Assembly: GCA_050011155.1 (NCBI GenBank)
Contig: JBEKJP010000008.1
Location: 1 to 64,000, forward strand
Direction: 5' to 3'
Origin: Palsa-504 sp050011155
Lineage (GTDB): Bacteria > Actinomycetota > Actinomycetes > Streptosporangiales > Streptosporangiaceae
DNA length: 64,000 nt
Below the pieces are notes generated by a model, which was not told where the DNA came from, made no database searches, and saw only the letters and a program-made list of their open reading frames with translations. Each line of letters begins with the position of its first letter. The stretch's first letter is position 1. Below are positions 1 to 8,526 of the stretch, one piece after another. A program made the translations under genes and the position numbers.

Positions 1-108
1 CTACGCATTGCACGGGAACTGTCGGACGGGATGACGCAAGCGGGACGCGTCGCCACCCACGAGTTTCTTACGGAAATCGCCAAAGCCGTGAGATGGCCCG
101 CGCAGTAG
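1..108 (+). CDS. C-terminal end of an unidentified protein (partial)
   Basis: Frame 1 is open from the window edge to a TAG at 106-108 and gives 35 residues with normal protein composition, ending in AVRWPAQ. The same frame continues after the stop with another 27 protein-like codons (including WTADEAWFRLNW) up to a TGA at 190-192. It may be the tail of a gene starting outside the window, perhaps one broken by a stop. No family is recognised. The minus-strand frame over the same bases is low-complexity and looks like a shadow. Positions 193-447 hold no gene I can support. Confidence 0.25.
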   Translation, partial: LRIARELSDGMTQAGRVATHEFLTEIAKAVRWPAQ

Positions 109-447
109 GGCACCTGGACGGCCGACGAGGCATGGTTCCGGCTCAACTGGCACCAAGACTCCGAAGGGTGCGATCTGCGGACCACGCCGTGAGGCGCCTG
201 ACTCGCTCGTCACCAGTCATGAAAAAGTCAGAGTTGCCAGCAGCCGCAACCGCCTAAACCGGACAAAAGACGCATGGCGCTAGCTACGTCTATGAGTTCG
301 ATGAAGCGTTTTGAACAGCAGTTATAGCGTTTTAATCCGCGTTGCGGTTGGTTGCGGATGAAGACTTGCCAAACTCCGACATGTGCAAGACTTTAGCTGG
401 TCAGCGGCCACCCGAAGGTCTGATTCGGCGCAACTACAGCGGGATGC

Positions 448-900
448 TCATCGCGGAGGCGCCAGCGCGTCCGCCCGGTCGACGAGCCGGGACAGCACGA
501 TCACGCTCTTGGTCCTGACCACGAACGGCTCGGCGCGGATACGCTCCATCACATCCTCGAAGTGCCTGACGTCCGCCGCCCTGATGTGCACCAGGGCATC
601 GGCCTCCCCGGTGACCGTGCACGCGTCCACCACCTCGGGATACCGCCGTACGGCGGCGCCGATCTCATCAGGTGAGGTGCGGCCGCCGCAGAAGAGCTCC
701 ACGTACCCCTCGGTTGTCCAGCCCATGGCGACCGGGTCCACCCGGGCGGAGAAGCCCGTGATCGCGCCCGCGGCCAGGAGCCGGTCCACCCGCCGCTTCA
801 CCGCGGGCGCGGACAGCCCGACCTCGGCGCCGATCAGGGCGTAACTGGCCCGGGCGTCCCTGATCAGGAAGGCCACGATCCGGGCGTCGATATCATCCAC
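448..900 (-). CDS. Lrp/AsnC family transcriptional regulator
   Basis: The 150-residue protein matches the Lrp/AsnC family in length and order. An N-terminal winged helix-turn-helix (about residues 5-45, with IGAEVGLSAPAVKRRVDRL as the recognition unit) is followed by an alpha-beta RAM domain (about 60-140). The RAM domain contains the TGEADALVHI strand region typical of effector binding. Such proteins bind DNA as dimers or octamers and sense amino acids or related metabolites. The gene stands alone, so its target is not evident. The arginine-related genes speB-like (4.5 kb) and ddaH-rocD (27 kb) are possible but unproven targets. Confidence 0.9.
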   Translation of the reverse strand: MDDIDARIVAFLIRDARASYALIGAEVGLSAPAVKRRVDRLLAAGAITGFSARVDPVAMGWTTEGYVELFCGGRTSPDEIGAAVRRYPEVVDACTVTGEADALVHIRAADVRHFEDVMERIRAEPFVVRTKSVIVLSRLVDRADALAPPR

Positions 901-927
901 GGGCGCACGGTACCCGGTTCACCCGGT

Positions 928-1995
928 TCACCTGGTTCCGGGCAGCAAACGAGGCTCGGCGTCCCGCTTTCGCCGAGCCTCATTAAGTGAGACGCGAAGC
1001 CTGCCGCTCCGGTTGACGCGATCGGGCGAAAACTCAGCGATCCGATCTGTCACCGGGCAGCGTGGTGAACATGGCCGGGCCTGTCCCGTCCAGCCGCGCT
1101 GTCGCAGGATCCGGGCCTGCAGCAACGCCGTCTCGCAGGGGCGACTGGAGACGTCCTGCCAGTCATAGCGAGTGGTCAGGATGCCCTCGACACCGCTGTG
1201 ATTGTCCCGGTGCCGGTCGCGTGAGCGCTCCTCGTCCGGATGAGCCAGCCGGCCGTCGAGCTCGACCGCGAGCCGGTACTTCTCGTAGTAGGCGTCGCGG
1301 TAGGCAATCTGGCCGTCGATCAGCACGCGGACCTGGTGCCGGGATCGCGGCAAGCCGTGAGCGCGCTCGACGTCACGCAGGTAGCGGTATTCGAGTACCG
1401 AGTGGATTCCGTTCCCGGCGGCCGCGAGCATGTCTTCGAGGGGAGCCCGCCAGCGCATTCTCTTACGCTGCGGCAGCGCTTCTGTGAGCCTTTCGGCAGT
1501 GGTGAGGCGACGGCCGACGGCGCGGGTTATCCAGCCGCAGGCGTTGTCGAAGGTTTCCGCTAGATCGATCAGGTCGAATACGGTCTCTTCTACGTTCGTC
1601 CGGGGCGGTTCGCGGCTGGGCTGGGTCGCGCTCGCTATCCGGCCGGAGGTGCGGACCACGATGCCTCGCGCTGCGATCCGCCGCGTCGAGGGAATAGTCA
1701 CGTAGATCGACTCACCTGGATGATCGACGAGTCCGTGCAGCTCAGCGGCGCTGAGATGGCTGAGGACGGCGCCTGGCCCGGCGTATAGCAGCGCCGCCCA
1801 TAGTTCCGTCTCGCGCGGGACCGGCCCGGTGAAGACCGCGTACACGCCCCAGTACAGCTGTTGCCAGCGCCCGCGCTCCAGGCGCCGGAATATCGTCTGA
1901 GAGTTTAACCCGACGTCGAGCAACTGCCGACGAGAAACCGCACCCGACTGCAAATGCGCTATTGAGGCTGCTGTGACAGGAATGTCGTATTTCAT
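928..1995 (-). CDS. AbiEi-antitoxin-like / DUF559 nuclease-fold protein
   Basis: The 355-residue protein begins with a winged-helix region (SGAVSRRQLLDVGLNSQTI, about residues 17-35, then RRLERGRWQQLYWGVYAV) like the AbiEi-type regulator-nuclease proteins common in actinobacteria. The C-terminal part (about 240-290) has the strand-rich YRDAYYEKYRLAVELDGRLA segment of the DUF559/Vsr-like endonuclease fold, with Asp and Glu at the expected active-site place. The last 60 residues are basic and look disordered. No AbiEii toxin partner lies next to it, so a toxin-antitoxin role is doubtful. It may be a solitary DNA-binding or nuclease-like protein. The start is the ATG at 1993-1995. Confidence 0.75.
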   Translation of the reverse strand: MKYDIPVTAASIAHLQSGAVSRRQLLDVGLNSQTIFRRLERGRWQQLYWGVYAVFTGPVPRETELWAALLYAGPGAVLSHLSAAELHGLVDHPGESIYVTIPSTRRIAARGIVVRTSGRIASATQPSREPPRTNVEETVFDLIDLAETFDNACGWITRAVGRRLTTAERLTEALPQRKRMRWRAPLEDMLAAAGNGIHSVLEYRYLRDVERAHGLPRSRHQVRVLIDGQIAYRDAYYEKYRLAVELDGRLAHPDEERSRDRHRDNHSGVEGILTTRYDWQDVSSRPCETALLQARILRQRGWTGQARPCSPRCPVTDRIAEFSPDRVNRSGRLRVSLNEARRKRDAEPRLLPGTR

Positions 1996-2028
1996 GGTGC
2001 CACTATGCCTCGGGGCGGTGACATTCCC

Positions 2029-2080
2029 ATGATCGCGAAGGATTTTATACCAGAAAACGTAGTAGATCCTTCGCGATCAT
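2029..2080. repeat. Perfect 15-bp inverted repeat upstream of two divergent genes
   Basis: ATGATCGCGAAGGAT (2029-2043) and ATCCTTCGCGATCAT (2066-2080) are exact reverse complements separated by 22 bases of AT-richer DNA. The pair lies between the divergent starts of the AbiEi-like gene and the MMPL exporter. It could be an operator, a cruciform, or one copy of a dispersed palindromic repeat. The sequence alone cannot decide. Confidence 0.7.
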
Positions 2081-2104
2081 GAAAACCTCCCGTGGGTGTA
2101 CTGC

Positions 2105-2170
2105 GGGGGGAGTAGGGGGGGTGGGGGAGTGTCTTCGGTGGGGGGATGCGGGGGCGGGAGGGGGGGCGGG
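2105..2170 (+). other. Run of G-tracts with quadruplex potential
   Basis: At least eight runs of three to seven G residues lie on the coding strand within 66 bases, about 40 bases upstream of the exporter start. Loops are one to twelve bases, which satisfies the usual G-quadruplex pattern more than once. In the transcript this would form part of the 5' leader. A regulatory role is an inference. Confidence 0.5.
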
Positions 2171-2211
2171 AGGCTGAGGGGGCTGATTCGGAAACCTCTC
2201 GGGAGATGGTT

Positions 2212-4383
2212 ATGGGCAGGGACATCGGGGTGCTCGGGCGGATAGGCGGCGGATGCTACCGCCATCGCTGGATTACCGTGCTGGTGTGGGTGGCCGGGGT
2301 GGCCGCGCTGATCACGCTGTGGATGCGGTTCGGGGCCGCCGCGCAGGACAACTTCGGCGGCAGCGACCCGGGCCAGGCGGTGCTGAACCAGCACTTCGCC
2401 CGGCAGTCGGGGGACACGCTGACGCTGGCCATCCGGTCGCAGGACAAGATCACGGACCCCGCGGTGCACGCCAGCATCACGAAAGCGCTGGAGCCGTTCA
2501 GGACAGCCCCGCACGTCACCGGGGTGGCCGATCCGTACACCACACCGGGGCACCTGGCCACGAACGGTCACATCGCCTACGCCACCATCCAGTTCGACGT
2601 CCAGGGGTCGAACATCCCCGGCAGCGAGGCGAAGCAGCTCATCCAGGACGCCACCACGGCCAGTAAGGGTGGCGTGACGTTCAGCCTGGGCGGCGACGTG
2701 GTGGACCTGGCCGAGACGCCGTATGGGGGTCCTTCCAACGGGATCGGCGTGGGGGCGGCCGCGATCGTGCTGCTGATCGCGTTCGGCTCGCTGCTGGCGA
2801 TGGGTTTGCCGATCGCGACCGCGCTGATGGGCATCGGCTCCGGGCTCGCGCTGATCGCGCTGATCGGGCACGTCTTCCCGGCGCCGTCCTTCTCCCCCAT
2901 CGTCGCGGCCCTGATCGGCCTGGGCATCGGGGTGGACTACGCGCTGTTCATCGTGACCAGGTTCCGGACCGAGCTGCACGCAGAAAAGCAGCCGCCGGAC
3001 GCCATGGTCGCCACGATGCGGACCGCGGGCCGGTCCGTGCTGACCGCGGGGACCACGGTGGTCATCGGGATGCTGGGGCTGCTGGTGCTGCGCCAGGCCC
3101 TGCTGAACGGGGTGGCGATCGCGGCCGCGGCCACCGTGGCGATGACGGTGCTGGCCTCGCTCACGCTGCTGCCCGCCCTGCTCGGCTTCACCGGCACCCG
3201 CCTCGTCCGCCCGTCCCGGCTGAACACCTTCCTCGGGGGCAAGGTGTTCACCCGTTCGGTCAAAAAAGACACGCCCGCGGCCGAGCGGTGGGCCGGCCTG
3301 ATCCAGCGCCACCGGGTGATCGCGGCCCTGGCCTCGGCCGCCTTCATCCTCATCCTGGCGGCGCCCGCGCTGGCCATGAAGCTGTCCATGCCGGACGAGT
3401 CGGCGCAGGCCCGGGGCACCATGGGGTACGCCAGCTACGCCACGATGGCGCGGGGGTTCGGGCCCGGGTTCGACGCGCCGCTGATCGTGGCGGCCAAGGC
3501 CACCCCGCAGGACGCGGGCAAGCTGAGCCGGCTCCGCGCCACGATCGAGCGCACGCCGGGGATCGCGGCGGTGACGCCGCCGGCCGAAAGCCGGGACGGC
3601 CAGGCCGCCCTGATGATCGCTTATCCCACCACGAGCGAGCAGGACGCGGCCACCAACGCCCTGGTCGACAAGCTGACCGACACGGTTCTCCCCCGCAGTG
3701 GGCTGACCGCGTACCTGACCGGGCCGAACGCCGGGAACGTGACCTTCGCCAACCTGCTGGGCTCGCGCCTGCCGTGGCTCATCGGCGTGGTGGTGCTGCT
3801 GTCGATGGGGCTGCTGCTGGTGGTGTTCCGCTCGGTGGTCATCGCGGTCAAGGCGGCGGTGATGAACCTGCTGTCGGTCAGCGCCGCCTACGGGGTGCTG
3901 GTCGCGGTGACGCAGTGGGGCTGGCTGGGGCACGTCTTCGGGTTCCCGGAGAAGATGCCGGTCACGACGTGGGTGCCGGTGTTCCTGTTCGTGATCTTGT
4001 TCGGGCTGTCCATGGACTACGAGGTGTTCCTGCTCTCGCGGATCCGGGAGGAGTACGACCGGACCGGCGACAACGCGCTCGCGGTGGGACGCGGCCTGGC
4101 CGCCACCGCCCGGGTCATCTCGGCCGCCGCGGCGATCATGGTGGTGGTGTTCCTGTCCTTCGACCTCATCCCGGACGTCTCGGTCAAGCAGATCGGCCTC
4201 GGCCTGGCCGCCGCGGTCCTGATCGACGCGACCGTGGTGCGGCTGGTGCTGGTCCCGGCGGTGATGGAACTGCTGGGTAAGGCCAACTGGTGGCTGCCGG
4301 GCTGGCTGGCCAGGCGGCTCCCGGCCGCAGCGGGCTCGGGTCCGGCGGCCGGGCGCAGGCCCGAACTCACCAAGGTCATCTAG
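2212..4383 (+). CDS. MMPL/RND family membrane transporter
   Basis: This is an inner-membrane proton-driven exporter of the MMPL type, of about 723 residues. It shows the two-fold repeat: TM1, a periplasmic loop, a TM block containing GIGVDYALFIVTRFR, a central hydrophilic loop, a second TM and loop, then a TM block with FGLSMDYEVFLLSRI. The GxxxDY signatures carry the aspartates of the proton relay. I chose the ATG at 2212 because GGGAG ends six bases upstream; the in-frame ATG at 2146 would add a Gly/Glu-rich leader from the G-tract. Such proteins export lipids or drugs, and the substrate is unknown here. A terminator follows directly. Confidence 0.9.
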   Translation: MGRDIGVLGRIGGGCYRHRWITVLVWVAGVAALITLWMRFGAAAQDNFGGSDPGQAVLNQHFARQSGDTLTLAIRSQDKITDPAVHASITKALEPFRTAPHVTGVADPYTTPGHLATNGHIAYATIQFDVQGSNIPGSEAKQLIQDATTASKGGVTFSLGGDVVDLAETPYGGPSNGIGVGAAAIVLLIAFGSLLAMGLPIATALMGIGSGLALIALIGHVFPAPSFSPIVAALIGLGIGVDYALFIVTRFRTELHAEKQPPDAMVATMRTAGRSVLTAGTTVVIGMLGLLVLRQALLNGVAIAAAATVAMTVLASLTLLPALLGFTGTRLVRPSRLNTFLGGKVFTRSVKKDTPAAERWAGLIQRHRVIAALASAAFILILAAPALAMKLSMPDESAQARGTMGYASYATMARGFGPGFDAPLIVAAKATPQDAGKLSRLRATIERTPGIAAVTPPAESRDGQAALMIAYPTTSEQDAATNALVDKLTDTVLPRSGLTAYLTGPNAGNVTFANLLGSRLPWLIGVVVLLSMGLLLVVFRSVVIAVKAAVMNLLSVSAAYGVLVAVTQWGWLGHVFGFPEKMPVTTWVPVFLFVILFGLSMDYEVFLLSRIREEYDRTGDNALAVGRGLAATARVISAAAAIMVVVFLSFDLIPDVSVKQIGLGLAAAVLIDATVVRLVLVPAVMELLGKANWWLPGWLARRLPAAAGSGPAAGRRPELTKVI

Positions 4384-4393
4384 GCGACGAACG

Positions 4394-4432
4394 AACCCGG
4401 CTCTCGCCGCTGTATCGTGCGAGAGCCGGGTT
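4394..4432 (+). terminator. Strong hairpin after the MMPL gene
   Basis: A perfect 14-bp stem (AACCCGGCTCTCGC / GCGAGAGCCGGGTT) with an 11-base loop starts ten bases after the MMPL stop. There is no long U-run, as is common for actinobacterial terminators. It separates the exporter from the ureohydrolase gene. Confidence 0.8.
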
Positions 4433-4457
4433 GGTCATATTCCGAGGGGAGTGCGCC

Positions 4458-5477
4458 GTGGCTGGTGACGAGGATCCCATCCTGCGCGGGATGTACGGGC
4501 CTGATGTCACGTTCCTCGGAGTGCCGCGGGTCGAGCTCGACGCGCTCGACTCCTACGACGTGGTGCTGCTAGGAGCGCCGTTCGACGGCGGGACGTCGCA
4601 CCGGCCGGGCACCCGGTTCGGTCCGCAGGCGATCAGGAGCACCGACTACCTGCCCCACGACGGGTCCCGGCCGCACCTCGCGCTGGGCGTGGACCCGCTG
4701 ACCGAGTTCCGCATCGGCGACGCCGGTGACGTGAACATGCCGTCGGGTGAGACCGAGAAGTCGCTCAAGCGCCTCGAGGATGCGGTGCTCACGGTGGCGG
4801 CGGCGGGCGCGATCCCGGTCATCCTGGGCGGCGACCACACGGTCACCTTCCCCGACGCCACCGGGGTGGCCAGGCACGTGGGCTGGGGCCGGGTGTCGCT
4901 GATCCACTTCGACGCGCACGCGGACACCGGCGACACCCAGTTCGGGTCGCTGTACGGGCACGGCACGCCGATGCGGCGGCTGATCGACTCCGGGGCGGTC
5001 CGCGGCGACCGGTTCCTGCAGATCGGGCTGCGCGGGTACTGGCCCGAGCCGGAGACGCTGGCCTGGATGGCGGAGCAGCGGATGCGTTCGTTCGAGATGA
5101 GCGAGATCGTCTCCCGCGGGCTCGACGAGTGCCTGACCGAAGCGTTCGACATCGCGGTCGACGAATGCGACGGGGTCTTCCTGTCGGTCGACGTCGACGT
5201 GGTCGACCCGGGCATGGCCCCCGGCACCGGGACGCCGGAGCCCGGCGGGCTGACCGGACGGCAGCTGCTCGACGCGGTGCGGCGGATCGCGATGTCGGTG
5301 CCGCTGGCCGGGATCGACGTGGTGGAGGTGTCGCCACCCTACGACCACGCCGAGGTGACCGCGTTCCTGGGCAACCGGGTGGTGCTCGAGGCGCTGTCCG
5401 GGATGGCCTGGCGGCGACGCCGGCTGGCCGGCCAGCCGGTCAGGCAGCCGGACTCGCCGCTGCTCGAAGGGCGCTGA
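4458..5477 (+). CDS. speB: Agmatinase/guanidinobutyrase-family ureohydrolase
   Basis: The 339-residue enzyme has the complete di-manganese site of the arginase superfamily: GGDHT, DAHAD (as FDAHADT) and SVDVDVVDPGMAPGTGTPEP. The N-terminal GAPFDGGTSHRPGTRFGP segment is typical of agmatinase-like members. It should hydrolyse a guanidino compound (agmatine or 4-guanidinobutyrate) to an amine and urea; the exact substrate cannot be read from sequence. The GTG at 4458 is preceded by GAGGGGAG with good spacing. The stop overlaps the Nudix start by one base, so the two are probably cotranscribed. Confidence 0.88.
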   Translation: MAGDEDPILRGMYGPDVTFLGVPRVELDALDSYDVVLLGAPFDGGTSHRPGTRFGPQAIRSTDYLPHDGSRPHLALGVDPLTEFRIGDAGDVNMPSGETEKSLKRLEDAVLTVAAAGAIPVILGGDHTVTFPDATGVARHVGWGRVSLIHFDAHADTGDTQFGSLYGHGTPMRRLIDSGAVRGDRFLQIGLRGYWPEPETLAWMAEQRMRSFEMSEIVSRGLDECLTEAFDIAVDECDGVFLSVDVDVVDPGMAPGTGTPEPGGLTGRQLLDAVRRIAMSVPLAGIDVVEVSPPYDHAEVTAFLGNRVVLEALSGMAWRRRRLAGQPVRQPDSPLLEGR

Positions 5478-5938
5478 TGGATCGGTTTTTCACCGATGCC
5501 CAAGGCCGTCGCCACTGGGGTGAGCACGGCGCGGCCGGGATGCTGGCCTTCCACGTCAAGGACGGCCAGCACTGGTACCTGCTGCAGAAGCGGTCGCTGT
5601 ACACGCACGGCGGCGGGACCTGGAGTATTCCCGGCGGCGCGCTGCGGCGGGACGAGAGCCCGGCCGACGGCGCCCGCCGCGAGGCGGTCGAGGAACTCGG
5701 CGGCCTGCCGGACGGCCTGACCTACGTCGGCACCGTGATCACCGACTTCGGCGGCTGGAAGTACCACACGATCGTGTTCCAGGCGGCGGAGATGTTCAGC
5801 GCGGGCGGCAACTGGGAAGCGGCCGAGCATCGCTGGGTCACCGCCGCCGGCACCGGCCGCCTGCTCCTGCACCCCGGCTTCGCGGCCGCGTTCCCGCAGG
5901 CCAGGCAGATTGCCGAAACGCCGCCCCACTCGGGCTAA
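5477..5938 (+). CDS. NUDIX hydrolase
   Basis: The 153-residue protein carries a full Nudix box, G-x5-E-x7-REAVEELG, at about residues 55-77, with the preceding WSIPGG strand. The box binds Mg2+ and cleaves a nucleoside diphosphate linked to another moiety. The HWYLLQKRS strand before the box resembles MutT-like and ADP-ribose-type members, but the substrate is not determined. The start overlaps the ureohydrolase stop (TGATG), so translation is probably coupled. Confidence 0.9.
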   Translation: MDRFFTDAQGRRHWGEHGAAGMLAFHVKDGQHWYLLQKRSLYTHGGGTWSIPGGALRRDESPADGARREAVEELGGLPDGLTYVGTVITDFGGWKYHTIVFQAAEMFSAGGNWEAAEHRWVTAAGTGRLLLHPGFAAAFPQARQIAETPPHSG

Positions 5939-6003
5939 CCTGGGCGGATTAGTCCCGTCTTAGCACTCTGGGCGGATCGATCAGCACGATCTATAGTCGG
6001 TGC

Positions 6004-6972
6004 ATGCTCGACGTGACCAGGCTGCGCGTGCTGGTCGCCGTGGCCCGGTGCGGATCGGTCACCGCCGCGGCGCGGGCGCTCAACTACGCGCAGCCGTCCG
6101 TGAGCCACCACCTGGCCCGGCTCGAAGCCGAGACCGGGACCAAGCTGATCCAGCGGGCGGGCCGCGGCATCAGGCTCACCGACGCCGGGCGGCTGCTGGC
6201 CGAGCGGGGCGCCGAGGTCATCGGCCGGCTCGACGCCGCGGAGAACGAACTGGCCGCCTACACCGGGCTGCGCGCCGGGCGGCTGCGGCTGGCCGCGTTC
6301 CCGTCCGCGCTCGGCACCATCGTCCCGGCCGCGGCGGCGCTGCTGCGCGAGCATCAGCCCGGGGTCGACCTGCGGCTGACCGAGGCCGAACCGCCCGAGG
6401 CGCTGCGCATGCTGCGGGCCGGCTACGTGGACGTGGCGCTGGTGTTCCGGTACTCGGCGGACACATCCGAATCCGCCGACTCGGATGAGGAAGAAGACAA
6501 CGGCATCGACCTGACCGAAGGACTGCGCGAGCGGCTGCTGCTCACCGAGCCGGTGCACCTGGTGACATCGGCCCACGCCGACTCGGAGCCGTCGGCGGAC
6601 CTGGCGGATTACGCCCGGCAGCGCTGGATCGCCGGCTGCGACCGCTGCCGGGCCAACCTGCTCCGGCAGTGCGCGCTGGCCGGGTTCACCCCGAAGATCG
6701 CCTTCACCACCGACGACTACATCGCCGTCCAGGCGCTGGTGGCCGCCGACCTAGGGGTCTCGACCCTGCCCGCGCTGTGCCTGCGGGCCGCACGGCACCC
6801 CGGGATCAGGACCGTGCCGCTGCCGGGCGCGCACCGGTACGTGCTCGCGGTCAGGTACGGCGACCCGCCCGACCCGCCGGCGGTCACCGTGCTGATGGAC
6901 GCGCTGCGCGCGGTGGCGGTGCCGGCACCGCGCTGTGCGGGCGAGCCGGCTCAGGTCAAGCCGCCCGCGTGA
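6004..6972 (+). CDS. LysR family transcriptional regulator
   Basis: The 322-residue protein has the LysR N-terminal helix-turn-helix (residues 1-60, with GSVTAAARALNYAQPSVSHH) followed by a linker helix and a two-lobed periplasmic-binding-like effector domain (about 90-300). An acidic insertion (SADSDEEEDNGID, near residue 157) sits in the effector domain and is unusual. The region upstream has two CTGGGCGGAT copies (5940-5949 and 5968-5977) that could be part of an autoregulatory site. No divergent target gene adjoins it, so the regulon is unknown. Confidence 0.9.
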   Translation: MLDVTRLRVLVAVARCGSVTAAARALNYAQPSVSHHLARLEAETGTKLIQRAGRGIRLTDAGRLLAERGAEVIGRLDAAENELAAYTGLRAGRLRLAAFPSALGTIVPAAAALLREHQPGVDLRLTEAEPPEALRMLRAGYVDVALVFRYSADTSESADSDEEEDNGIDLTEGLRERLLLTEPVHLVTSAHADSEPSADLADYARQRWIAGCDRCRANLLRQCALAGFTPKIAFTTDDYIAVQALVAADLGVSTLPALCLRAARHPGIRTVPLPGAHRYVLAVRYGDPPDPPAVTVLMDALRAVAVPAPRCAGEPAQVKPPA

Positions 6973-7089
6973 CCGTTCAACCACGCTGAACCGCAGGTCA
7001 GGCCCGCCCCGACACGGCGGAAACGCTTGCGCCGGCCGGCCGGAACCGGAATTGTATGCCATGTCACGACAGCGGATCGGAGAAAATAT

Positions 7090-7509
7090 ATGAGGGGCTT
7101 CAAGAACTTCCTTATGCGCGGCGACGTCATCGTCGTCGCGGTCGGGCTCGTCGTAGCCCTCGCGTTCAGCGCGCTCATCATGGCGTTCACCAGCGACATC
7201 ATCAACCCGCTGATACAGAGCTTCAGCGGCGGCAAGGTCGGCCTGGGCGTGGAAATCCGCAGCGGCAACGCCAAGACGCTGCTGGACTTCGGCGGGCTCA
7301 TCTCGGCCATCATCAACTTCGTGATCTTCGTGGCCGTGGTCTACTTCCTCATCGTCGTGCCCTACAAGGTGATCCAGGCGCGGCGCGGGCAAGTGGTGTT
7401 CGGCGACCCGGCCCCGGTCAAGACCTGCCCGGCCTGCCTGTCCAGCGACCTGCCGGCCGCCGCGTCCAAGTGCAAGTACTGCGGGACCGACCAGCCCGCC
7501 ATCGCGTAA
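7090..7509 (+). CDS. mscL: Large-conductance mechanosensitive channel MscL with C-terminal zinc ribbon
   Basis: The first about 100 residues match MscL: an amphipathic N-terminal helix (MRGFKNFLMRGDVIVVAVG), TM1, an extracellular loop and TM2 ending in YFLIVVPYKV. MscL opens under membrane tension to release solutes during hypo-osmotic shock. The C-terminus differs from E. coli MscL: it ends in a four-cysteine zinc-ribbon pattern, CPAC-x13-CKYC (about residues 116-134). The ATG at 7090 is preceded by GGAGA at seven bases. The protein is 139 residues. Confidence 0.92.
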   Translation: MRGFKNFLMRGDVIVVAVGLVVALAFSALIMAFTSDIINPLIQSFSGGKVGLGVEIRSGNAKTLLDFGGLISAIINFVIFVAVVYFLIVVPYKVIQARRGQVVFGDPAPVKTCPACLSSDLPAAASKCKYCGTDQPAIA

Positions 7510-7515
7510 CCGAAG

Positions 7516-8277
7516 ATGGCCCAGGACAGGCCGGCGGCACTGGTCACCGGCTCAGCCAGCGGAATCGGGCGGGCCGCGGCGCTGCGGCTGGCCCAGGCCG
7601 GGTACGACGTCGCGATCAACTACAGCCGCTCGTTCGACGCGGCCGCGCAGACCCTCGCGGAGCTGGAGAAGCTGGGCGGGCAGCAGCTGGCGGTGCGGGC
7701 CGACGTCAGCGACGACGCGGCCGTGGCCGGGCTGGTACATGAAGTAGGTGAGGCGTTCGGGCGGCTCGACGCGCTGGTGAACAACGCGGGCATGACCAGC
7801 GCGACGCCGCCGGACGACCTGGACGGCGTCGACCTGGCCGAGTGGGACCGGGTGTTCGCGGTCAACGTCCGCGGCCTGTTCCAGGTGACCAGGGCCTGCG
7901 CGCCGCTCCTGCGGGCGGCCGGCGGCAGCGTGGTGAACGTGGCCTCGATCGTCGGCCTGCGCCCCGGACCGCAGCCGCTGGCCTACGCGGCCAGCAAGGC
8001 GGCCGTGGTCAGCCTGACCCGGACGCTGTCGCGGGTACTGGCGCCCGAGGTCCGGGTCAACGCGGTCGCGCCGGGCTGGATCGCCGGCGAGTGGATGCAG
8101 CGCACCCTGGGCGACAACTACGACCGGCTGATGGAGCGCCGCGCCACCTGGACGCCGATGCAGCGGAACGTCACCGAGGACGACGTGGCCGAGACCATCT
8201 TCTCGCTGATCACCTCGAACCCGTTCGTCACCGGCGAGACCATCGTCATCGACGGCGGCTACGCGGCCACCACCTAG
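7516..8277 (+). CDS. SDR family oxidoreductase (FabG-like)
   Basis: This 253-residue classical short-chain dehydrogenase has TGSASGIG for cofactor binding (residues about 12-19), NNAG (NNAGMTSA), the catalytic Ser in NVASIVG, and YAASK. The C-terminal VTGETIVIDGGYAA is the usual FabG-like ending. It probably oxidises or reduces a hydroxyl/keto group with NAD(P)(H). It starts seven bases after the mscL stop and may be cotranscribed. No pathway partner is visible. Confidence 0.9.
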   Translation: MAQDRPAALVTGSASGIGRAAALRLAQAGYDVAINYSRSFDAAAQTLAELEKLGGQQLAVRADVSDDAAVAGLVHEVGEAFGRLDALVNNAGMTSATPPDDLDGVDLAEWDRVFAVNVRGLFQVTRACAPLLRAAGGSVVNVASIVGLRPGPQPLAYAASKAAVVSLTRTLSRVLAPEVRVNAVAPGWIAGEWMQRTLGDNYDRLMERRATWTPMQRNVTEDDVAETIFSLITSNPFVTGETIVIDGGYAATT

Positions 8278-8332
8278 GGCTTGCGGCCCGGCCCGTCGCG
8301 GCCCGGCGCGGCCCGGCGCGGCGCGGCGCGGC

Positions 8333-8382
8333 ATGAAACCGGGCTTTCAGCGCGTTCTGGCGCGCTGAACCTGGGGTTCCAT
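8333..8382. repeat. Dispersed hairpin repeat, copy 1
   Basis: The outer arms ATGAAACC and GGTTCCAT pair with one mismatch. The inner arms TTCAGCGCG and CGCGCTGAA pair perfectly over a six-base loop. The same 50 bases recur at 50614-50663 with 38 of 50 identical positions and no gaps, so this belongs to a repeat family. Confidence 0.65.
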
Positions 8383-8480
8383 GCCGTAATAGCAAGGCCG
8401 ACGCGCCCGGGAAGCGGTGGCGGAGGTGCTGCTGTGACTCAGGTTCACTTTGCGGGGGCGTGGCGTCTGCCGCCCTCGGC

Positions 8481-8526
8481 TTTGCCGGCAGTTTCGGGTG
8501 CCCTGACGCCCGAAAGTGCCGGCAAA
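8481..8526. repeat. 18-bp near-perfect inverted repeat
   Basis: TTTGCCGGCAGTTTCGGG (8481-8498) pairs with 8509-8526 with a single mismatch and a ten-base loop. It has no U-run. It lies far from both flanking stop codons, so it looks like a repeat or structured element rather than a simple terminator. Confidence 0.6.

Noticed and set aside
383..844. Plus-strand open frame opposite the Lrp-like gene
   Set aside because: Ser/Thr/Arg-rich composition, no ribosome site, and the opposite strand encodes a complete Lrp/AsnC protein.
2077..3933. Very long minus-strand open frame opposite the MMPL gene
   Set aside because: It is rich in Arg, Gly, His and Gln with no motif, and lies antisense to a clear transporter. 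High GC content removes stop codons, so it is a shadow.
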